Assembly (NCBI RefSeq): GCF_035013165.1 | Contig: NZ_JAYGJQ010000004.1 | Span: 1-48,820, forward strand | Source of the DNA: Bacteriovorax sp. PP10 | Lineage (GTDB): Bacteria > Bdellovibrionota > Bacteriovoracia > Bacteriovoracales > Bacteriovoracaceae | Length of the DNA stretch: 48,820 nucleotides | Reading direction: 5' to 3' | Shown: positions 43,403 through 48,820 of the stretch, in pieces | Position numbering within the stretch: position 1 is the first letter of the stretch | Layout: each line of letters opens with the position of its first letter | Position numbers and translations under genes: made by a program | Notes under the pieces: model-generated | What the model was told of the DNA's origin: nothing | The model's input: only the letters and a program-made list of their open reading frames with translations | Databases searched by the model: none

Positions 43403-44977
43403 ATGAAAAAATTAGTAATTTTATCGACACTTTTGTTTACGGGCGCATTAACGGGCAAAGTTTGGGGGTTCGCCCTCGACGAAGTGAACCTCCAGGACGT
43501 CTCAACATCTGGAAAAAGCTTAATGCTTGACCGCGGGACTTTGGAGAATTTCGTTGAAGGAACGTTTGCGAGATTCTTCATTCAAAAAGGCCCAAAAGAA
43601 TTCCCAAAAGTTTTTTTAGTCGGTGAAGGTGAGCTGGTTAAGAGTTTTCCAAGAAAATCATATTGGATACTAAAGCGCGTTTACATGCCTAACGTGATCA
43701 AACCAAATTCTAAAATTCTCATGCTGACTTCTGCAAGTGTCACAAGTGGACGCCCATTAAAAGTTAAAAACCGCCATGTGGTTTTATCTGAAAGTAACGG
43801 CGGCGATGTCGATACTTATCTTGATCAAAACAAAGATACAGTTCCTGCTCGTTTAGTAAAAGCAGGCGATAATTACGAGCCTTCTCCTGATGTTTTTGAA
43901 AGAGAAGAAATGCGTGACCTGACTCCGGAAGCGGATGTTGTGGTGACGACTTATGAAAAATACAAAGAGAAAGCTGGAACTTATTACAGTGAAGAATACG
44001 GAGACCTGACTGGTCAGAAATTTTTCATTGGAAATAGGGAAGTTGCTTTAGGTGATATTAAAAAAGCAGAAGACAAAAAACTTTTTGATTCTGTCGCTGA
44101 CAATTACGTGAAAAAAACCAACGGAATGAAATACGGTGTGAAAGGTTTTTATAGCGAGATTGAAAAAGTCGATGAGTTTCCTGAGCTGAATAAAAAAGGA
44201 ACTGAAGCTTCAACTTTTGATAATATCAAATACAGAAACAAAGAAGCTGATCAGATAAGCCCAATGGCAGCTGCAAAAATGAAGCGTGATGGAGACCAGT
44301 GGTCTTCAGATATGGATGATGCTTCTCTGAGAAGATATTTCATCAAAACAGGAATGGAAAAAGAAGCAAGAAGACGTGAGCTGGCGCTTAACGAACTTGA
44401 TGGACACGAAATTGTTCTTCATTACTCGAATGCTTTGATGTCTCATGGAAATACAACGGACCCGAATTACCAGGGCCGTGGTTACAATTTAGGTATTTCG
44501 TACGACCTGCATTTATCAAGAACGTCTTCGAATCTAAAAAACTGGTCACTGCAGTTTATGTTTGAAAAAGGTGTTACTGAATACGATACGGGAACATATA
44601 ATGCCCGATCAGAAGAGACGGCCTATGGTGCTTACGTAAATTACTATTTCATCAATAACCCACTTACACTCAATTCATTTATTTACCTGGCCGGAATTGG
44701 CGTAAAGAATGGATCGGCGTCGGTGTTTTCCCCTGATTTATCAAAAGAGTATTCTTATCAGGCCCTGACACTGCCAGCATTGCAGGTTATGACCAAGTAT
44801 CGCTTCAGAACTGGTGATTTGAACGAGGACACCGTGAACATCGGAGCAAGTGTGAACTTCGGGATCAACCTCGATATCAAAAATTTATCAGTAATTGACC
44901 GTTTAGATGATGATATTAATAGCAAAATTTCAGTTGCCGATTTAAAATATACTCTAGGCATGAGTGTGTTTTTCTAG
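43403..44977 (+). CDS. Outer-membrane beta-barrel protein (paralogue A)
   Basis: 524 residues starting at the ATG of MKKLVIL; the in-frame ATG at 43343 gives no signal peptide. Signal peptide KLVILSTLLFTGALTGKVWG. Residues about 25-110 form a small domain also found in the next gene (VSTSGKSLMLDRGTLENFVEG). The middle is charged and helical. From about 350 onward amphipathic strands end in MSVFF, the aromatic end of a barrel. No Shine-Dalgarno sequence is seen. Likely a surface or transport component; function unknown. Confidence 0.7.
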   Translation: MKKLVILSTLLFTGALTGKVWGFALDEVNLQDVSTSGKSLMLDRGTLENFVEGTFARFFIQKGPKEFPKVFLVGEGELVKSFPRKSYWILKRVYMPNVIKPNSKILMLTSASVTSGRPLKVKNRHVVLSESNGGDVDTYLDQNKDTVPARLVKAGDNYEPSPDVFEREEMRDLTPEADVVVTTYEKYKEKAGTYYSEEYGDLTGQKFFIGNREVALGDIKKAEDKKLFDSVADNYVKKTNGMKYGVKGFYSEIEKVDEFPELNKKGTEASTFDNIKYRNKEADQISPMAAAKMKRDGDQWSSDMDDASLRRYFIKTGMEKEARRRELALNELDGHEIVLHYSNALMSHGNTTDPNYQGRGYNLGISYDLHLSRTSSNLKNWSLQFMFEKGVTEYDTGTYNARSEETAYGAYVNYYFINNPLTLNSFIYLAGIGVKNGSASVFSPDLSKEYSYQALTLPALQVMTKYRFRTGDLNEDTVNIGASVNFGINLDIKNLSVIDRLDDDINSKISVADLKYTLGMSVFF

Positions 44978-44989
44978 GAGTTTTTCAGG

Positions 44990-46165
44990 ATGAAAAGATC
45001 TCTATATTTTATTTTACCCGCGGTATTTGCGTTTAATATACCAAATGTCCACGCACTAGAAATAGACGAGAAACTGACTCTTCGTTTTTTAAATGTTTCT
45101 GCAACTCAAAAAACAGTTCTCATTAATCGCGGTGGCGAAGACGGGCTAGTCGTTGGTGACCATGCTAAGTTTTTTATCACAGCTGGTGTAATCGCTCGCG
45201 GAGTTGCTGAAAAAGTTTCTCCTTCAAGATCTGTGTGGTCACTTTATAGAGTTGTCGACCCGACAGAAATCGTAAAAGATAAAGTTCTAAATTTAAAAAT
45301 CGCCACTCCTGTGAAGATCACAGATGATCCAAGCAAGAGTTTAAAAGAAGAACCGATCCCTGGTGGAACGGAGTCTATGAGCACGGAAGATGCAGCACCT
45401 GCGGCCAGTGAAGAAGTGACTGTGAGTGATGAGGACCGTGACGAATTAAAAGGTCTGGGATTTGATGAGGACGCTGGAGAAGTTGCTCCTGCAAAATCGT
45501 CAGGGAAAACTGCAGCTAAAACGAAAAGTAAAAAAGGGTCTGCAAAACAGACGACTGTAATGGAAGACGTGGCTCCAGCATATGCAACTTCATCAAAAAG
45601 TTGGGAAGTCTGGGGAACGATGTACGTGAATGCTCTGTCGGGAACTGTAGACAGTGGATCTGAAACTTCAGAATCAACTTCAGCAACAGCTTCGGCCATC
45701 GATTTTTCAGGTGGGATTGAGAAGTACTTCGTTAACAATAATAACTTTTTAAAAGAATTTTCTATTCTTGCTTTTCTTCATAAGAAATCAGTGGAGAGTG
45801 GAGATACGATTCAATCGAAAACTGATTGGCTTGAGTATGGATTAGGGGTTAACTACCACTTCTATAATTCGGCAGCAGCGGTTAACAGGCTGATTGGTTA
45901 CGGTGGTCTTACTGTTGGAAAAGGAACTGCGACTGTATCGTCGAAAACTGTTTCTAATAATATCGGTGATGAGCAAACGGCAGAAGGATCTAATACTTTT
46001 TTCACTGTTGGTGTTGGGGCTAAATACGTTCTTAGCAATGGATTTGGGGTTCGTGCTTCGCTTGATTATTATAGCTCTAATGAGAGTTATGAGTTTGAAG
46101 AGACGACGACGACGAGAACGCTTGCAGGGCCTAGGGTTCAGTTTGGGCTTTCTTACAGATTTTAA
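44990..46165 (+). CDS. Outer-membrane beta-barrel protein (paralogue B)
   Basis: 391 residues. Signal peptide SLYFILPAVFAFNIPNVHA, an N-terminal domain (LNVSATQKTVLINRGGEDGLVVGDHAKFF) homologous in pattern to paralogue A, an Ala/Lys/Glu-rich linker (about 110-200) and a C-terminal barrel ending RVQFGLSYRF with terminal Phe. It follows paralogue A by 12 bp, so the two are cotranscribed and may act together. A terminator lies downstream. Confidence 0.75.
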   Translation: MKRSLYFILPAVFAFNIPNVHALEIDEKLTLRFLNVSATQKTVLINRGGEDGLVVGDHAKFFITAGVIARGVAEKVSPSRSVWSLYRVVDPTEIVKDKVLNLKIATPVKITDDPSKSLKEEPIPGGTESMSTEDAAPAASEEVTVSDEDRDELKGLGFDEDAGEVAPAKSSGKTAAKTKSKKGSAKQTTVMEDVAPAYATSSKSWEVWGTMYVNALSGTVDSGSETSESTSATASAIDFSGGIEKYFVNNNNFLKEFSILAFLHKKSVESGDTIQSKTDWLEYGLGVNYHFYNSAAAVNRLIGYGGLTVGKGTATVSSKTVSNNIGDEQTAEGSNTFFTVGVGAKYVLSNGFGVRASLDYYSSNESYEFEETTTTRTLAGPRVQFGLSYRF

Positions 46166-46171
46166 TTAAAT

Positions 46172-46210
46172 TTCAGCTCTGCTGGCCATTTGGTCAGCAG
46201 CTGAATTTTT
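46172..46210 (+). terminator. Intrinsic terminator after the barrel genes
   Basis: TTCAGC...TGCTG.CCA pairs with TGG.CAGCA.GCTGAA, an imperfect 14-bp stem with single-base bulges, then TTTTTT. It lies just beyond the stop at 46165. Confidence 0.75.
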
Positions 46211-46223
46211 TCATCGTGGTAAA

Positions 46224-47456
46224 TTAATTAATCATCCATAATTTAGCATTCACTTCCATTTTATAGTCGCGGCTGCTTATGACTTTTCCATCACGTTTAA
46301 CTAATAAATAAAAATTTAATTTTTTACTCAATAGTCGTTTTTTAAACTTGTACTTAAAACGCATTATTTGTGGTTCACCAAAATCACCAAATTTCATTCT
46401 ATATTCATGCTCGTTATAGCTGAATTTTTCTTGATCTTTCCCTGTCGCTTTATTATCTTCAAGTTGCCATGTTGGATAAGTTTCAACACTTACATATTTT
46501 GATGCTTCTTCATCTGGGACAACTGTAATTGTATACTCACCAGGTATGTAGTTAGCATAATAAATAGTTATTCTTTCAGAGTAATTCGTTCCTACTTCTT
46601 TTTCATAGTCTGAATTAATAATTTCATAGCTATTTTCCTTAAACCAACATTTTGGTCTTTGTTCTACTTTGATTGTTTTATATTCAAGATTCACCATGCA
46701 TAACGAATCACTCATTAAATTTTCACTTAGAAGTTTTTTCTGAAAAGACAGTGATGTCTCTTGTGGAGCACAAAGTGATCCCGCTATGTAAGTATCAAGT
46801 CTACATTGGGCATCAGGGTGCATATAAGACGTACTATTTATTATATTATTGTCAGGAAGATCAATGTCAGGTTCATGTGTTTTGTTATTAAAATCTTTTG
46901 ATAAGCTTAAACTAGCTTTTGCTACTAGGTAGCAAGTATTTCTTGATTGCTCATCTGTATAAACTCTATCGCAGTTTTCTTTCATAGATAAAGAAAGTCT
47001 GCTGGCCTTCTCTGGATAAGTATTGAAGTATTTTTTTAAACAAACAGAAGTTGCCCAAAAATCTGCTTGGCCTTCTACAGACAACTTCGTGCCTGGATAA
47101 AAAGGAGCACCTGCTAGGAGATGTCCTAATTCGTGGCAGACAACAAGCGCATAAGCATCATCGGTCATTTTATCAGCTTTGTAATAACCACCAGGCAATT
47201 TTAGTTCCCAAGTATTAGAATCCTGGGGTTGGCTGGCGTGAGCATTTTCTTCATCGTCATCCCAATCCATAGTGAGTTTAAAATCATGCCCAAGATCTTT
47301 TATCGTAGGTGTATAAAGATCTGTAACTCTCGTAATAATTTTTTCGAATTGCTCTTTGGTTTTATGAGGATCAATGCTTTTTTTAGTGGCCTCTTCTGAA
47401 GCCTCTACGTGACTGAACATTAAAGCCATAATGAGTGTTTGAAATAATATTTTCAT
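46224..47456 (-). CDS. Secreted HExxH zinc-peptidase candidate (paralogue 3)
   Basis: 410 residues with signal peptide KILFQTLIMALMFSHVEA. Same architecture as the pair at 39435-41927: VVCHELGHLLAGAPF, SVEGQADFWATSVC, HPDAQCRLDTYIAGSLC, QRPKCWFKE, then the beta domain (YIPGEYTITVVPDEEAS) with a longer insertion. Lacks the N-terminal Cys of the other two. Convergent with the barrel genes; no Shine-Dalgarno sequence before the ATG. Confidence 0.78.
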   Translation of the reverse strand: MKILFQTLIMALMFSHVEASEEATKKSIDPHKTKEQFEKIITRVTDLYTPTIKDLGHDFKLTMDWDDDEENAHASQPQDSNTWELKLPGGYYKADKMTDDAYALVVCHELGHLLAGAPFYPGTKLSVEGQADFWATSVCLKKYFNTYPEKASRLSLSMKENCDRVYTDEQSRNTCYLVAKASLSLSKDFNNKTHEPDIDLPDNNIINSTSYMHPDAQCRLDTYIAGSLCAPQETSLSFQKKLLSENLMSDSLCMVNLEYKTIKVEQRPKCWFKENSYEIINSDYEKEVGTNYSERITIYYANYIPGEYTITVVPDEEASKYVSVETYPTWQLEDNKATGKDQEKFSYNEHEYRMKFGDFGEPQIMRFKYKFKKRLLSKKLNFYLLVKRDGKVISSRDYKMEVNAKLWMIN

Positions 47457-47700
47457 AATGGGTGGAAATGCAAAGCTAGGGCCATTAGATAGGGAGAAGT
47501 TTGGGGGAGTTAGAGTGGGAGGGTGTTTAAAAAGTAGACGGCCGTATTTAGATGGATCAGCCGTTGTGAGTACTTCTAAAGCCCAGCATTATTTGATGTT
47601 TGATCATCATTTTATGGAGAGACATCAAATCTATTCTTCTCATTGCCAGTAGTTATCCACCTACTTCAAGTTACATCTTGCAATATCCTGATATTACAAT
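47457..47700. other. Gene-free interval with a long inverted repeat
   Basis: A 64-codon open frame here (47458-47652) looks spurious. ATTTGATGT (47591-47599) and ACATCAAAT (47622-47630) form a 9-bp inverted repeat with a 22-nt loop; its role is unknown. Confidence 0.4.
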
Positions 47701-47724
47701 TTCATACTTGGACGTACGTATGAA
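47701..47724 (+). promoter_or_regulatory. Inverted-repeat operator candidate of the toxin-antitoxin operon
   Basis: TTCATAC and GTATGAA, perfect 7-bp arms separated by 10 bp (with ACGTACGT inside), 17 bp upstream of the -35 box. A further ATATGAA half-site lies within the promoter spacer. It is a plausible site for the XRE antitoxin. Confidence 0.5.
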
Positions 47725-47741
47725 TTTAACAGAATATCCCC

Positions 47742-47770
47742 TTGAGGGCATATGAACTTAAAGGTATAAT
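47742..47770 (+). promoter_or_regulatory. Promoter of the toxin-antitoxin operon
   Basis: -35 TTGAGG (47742-47747), exactly 17 bp, -10 TATAAT (47765-47770). The -10 box ends four bases before the toxin ATG at 47775, so the mRNA would be leaderless or nearly so. Confidence 0.65.
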
Positions 47771-47774
47771 GTAA

Positions 47775-48143
47775 ATGTGGAATATTAAGCAAACTGAGGA
47801 ATTTCAGGAGTGGTTTAATAAAAGTAGTATCAAGCTTAAAAGAGAAACTTTAAAGCATGTCGATATTTTAAGTCAGTTCGGACCACATTTAGGCAGACCT
47901 TTTGTCGACACTTTAAAAGGAAGCTCAATTTTAAATCTCAAAGAACTGAGATTTAATTGCGGTGAAAAAGTAATAAGAATTACTTTTGTATTCGATCCTG
48001 ACCGCAATGGAGTCTTGATTATTGGTGGCAATAAGTCTGGAAGTGGCGATAAAAGATTTTACGATAAGATTATGCTGAAGAGTGAGAAAATCTACTTTGA
48101 TTACCTGGAAAAACTTAAGGCAGAAAAAACGAGTAAGAGGTAA
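47775..48143 (+). CDS. RelE/HigB-family toxin
   Basis: 122 residues. Features of the phage-derived Gp49/HigB-like RelE superfamily: the start NIKQTEEFQEWFNK, the helix pair LKRETLKHVDILSQFGPHLGRP, basic strand LKELRFNCGEKVIRITFVFDP, LIIGGNKSG and a final helix FYDKIMLKSEKIYFDYL. Such toxins cleave mRNA at the ribosome. It is encoded before its antitoxin with a 5-bp gap, the order of higBA loci. Confidence 0.85.
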   Translation: MWNIKQTEEFQEWFNKSSIKLKRETLKHVDILSQFGPHLGRPFVDTLKGSSILNLKELRFNCGEKVIRITFVFDPDRNGVLIIGGNKSGSGDKRFYDKIMLKSEKIYFDYLEKLKAEKTSKR

Positions 48144-48148
48144 AAAAC

Positions 48149-48472
48149 ATGAAGAAAAAAACGACAAAATATAATCCTGATTTCTTTGATCATGCTAAGA
48201 AAGTAATAGGTAAAAAAAGATATAACAAGGTCATGCAGGAAAGCAAAATTCTGGCCCATGAAATTCGTCTTAAAATGGTCAGAGAGGCCATTGGTAAGAA
48301 TCAGACAGAAGTTAAAGGGCTAACTCAGCCAGAAGTTTCTAAAATTGAAGCGAGAAAGGATATGAAGATTTCGACCTTGGCAAAGTATGCCAAGGGTTTA
48401 GGTATGCGTGTTCAGATTAACTTAATTTATGAAGATGATGAAGAGAATGAAGGGATAGCTATTTATGGATAA
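48149..48472 (+). CDS. XRE-family antitoxin
   Basis: 107 residues. A charged N-terminal helical part (1-40) is followed by an HTH: IRLKMVREAIGKNQTEVKG, LTQPEVSKIEARKDMKIS and TLAKYAKGLGMRVQINLIY. This is the HigA-like antitoxin that neutralises the upstream toxin and probably represses the operon. AAAGG-type ribosome site is weak; translation is likely coupled. Confidence 0.85.
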   Translation: MKKKTTKYNPDFFDHAKKVIGKKRYNKVMQESKILAHEIRLKMVREAIGKNQTEVKGLTQPEVSKIEARKDMKISTLAKYAKGLGMRVQINLIYEDDEENEGIAIYG

Positions 48473-48753
48473 GTCATTTTTGAAAGCTAGAGTATAGAGA
48501 TTTTGTAAATCTAGGTGTTATCCGTGAGTGTCTTGTTAATATGGCAGTAAATATTTTGTTCTTCTTAAGGTCCCCATCAGCAATTCAATTATTTAAATGA
48601 TATTTTATTTATTCGTGAAATATATTTAACTATTCCGATAGTATTATCCGAAAGAGTTTTATTCATTTGTGATCAACTATATCTGGGGAAGTTTATGTGT
48701 AGTGTTTAACATTAAACTTTCCTCTTTATAGGTCAGGCTACCGAAATTCCATT
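48473..48753. other. Intergenic region without a recognisable gene
   Basis: AT-rich, stops in all frames, no tRNA-like fold seen. It should contain the promoter of the gene starting at 48782. Confidence 0.45.
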
Positions 48754-48777
48754 CCATTTTAACTATAAAAATGGAGG
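48754..48777 (+). promoter_or_regulatory. Hairpin overlapping a ribosome-binding site
   Basis: CCATTTT (48754-48760) and AAAATGG (48768-48774) form a perfect 7-bp stem; the GG of the right arm is the start of the GGAGG ribosome site (48773-48777) of the next gene, so folding could limit its translation. Confidence 0.35.
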
Positions 48778-48781
48778 AATT

Positions 48782-48820
48782 ATGTCAGACAATTTTAATG
48801 AACCAAAGAAACGAAAGCCG
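48782..48820 (+). CDS. Start of a protein-coding gene, cut by the window edge
   Basis: ATG with GGAGG four bases upstream, then 13 open codons (MSDNFNEPKKRKP). The beginning is polar and basic; too short to classify. Confidence 0.6.
   Translation, partial: MSDNFNEPKKRKP

Noticed and set aside
47458-47652. 64-codon open frame on the plus strand
   Set aside because: It has no ribosome site, overlaps the start region of the minus-strand peptidase gene and has no protein-like features.

Overview
The window looks like a chromosomal segment of a Gram-negative, low-GC bacterium, most plausibly a Bdellovibrio-like organism of the Bacteriovoracales (Bdellovibrionota). That placement is inference. 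It rests on outer-membrane barrel proteins, a lipobox protein, AT-rich DNA, a complete lower mevalonate pathway, and many secreted proteins that I cannot place in a named family. No rRNA or tRNA gene was seen.

Layout. 1-3860: an AT-rich, accessory-looking tip with a 5'-truncated Rhs fragment, a candidate immunity gene overlapping it, and several orphan membrane proteins. 3868-6541: a secreted beta-propeller/discoidin protein and, divergently, a DUF4143-type AAA ATPase preceded by two stacked palindromes. 6550-14664 (minus strand): an eight-gene, tightly overlapping operon coding for a GbsR/MarR-type regulator, a FabF-like ketosynthase, an acyl carrier protein, a CrtI-like FAD oxidoreductase, and then OleA, OleB, OleC and OleD. 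OleABCD is the known long-chain olefin pathway (head-to-head condensation, reduction, beta-lactone formation, decarboxylation). A dedicated ketosynthase, ACP and FAD desaturase-like enzyme in the same operon suggests that a special acyl chain is made in place. This is the strongest candidate for an undescribed system in the window.

14870-25440: mostly housekeeping and small genes. These include exodeoxyribonuclease III, malate dehydrogenase, an XRE regulator, a Pro/Asn/Gln-rich protein, a cNMP-binding protein with a degenerate SGNH-like membrane protein, a pair of U32 proteins of which the second has lost its cysteines, and a lone transposase gene between two similar terminators. 25508-29541: a probable operon of a coiled-coil secreted protein, a Met/Gln/Asn-rich secreted protein with three 36-bp repeats, and an OmpR-type response regulator and sensor kinase. 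29538-32858: an RlmL-like rRNA methyltransferase, a CobW/COG0523 GTPase and an RsmI-like methylase.

32924-38332 is a mevalonate operon: type 2 IPP isomerase, HMG-CoA reductase, a GHMP kinase (phosphomevalonate kinase candidate), diphosphomevalonate decarboxylase and mevalonate kinase. HMG-CoA synthase is not in the window. 38420-48820: a crotonase, three paralogous secreted HExxH zinc-peptidase candidates, thioredoxin reductase, two tandem outer-membrane barrel paralogues, a RelE/HigB-like toxin with XRE antitoxin behind a readable promoter, and the first 13 codons of a further gene at the right edge.
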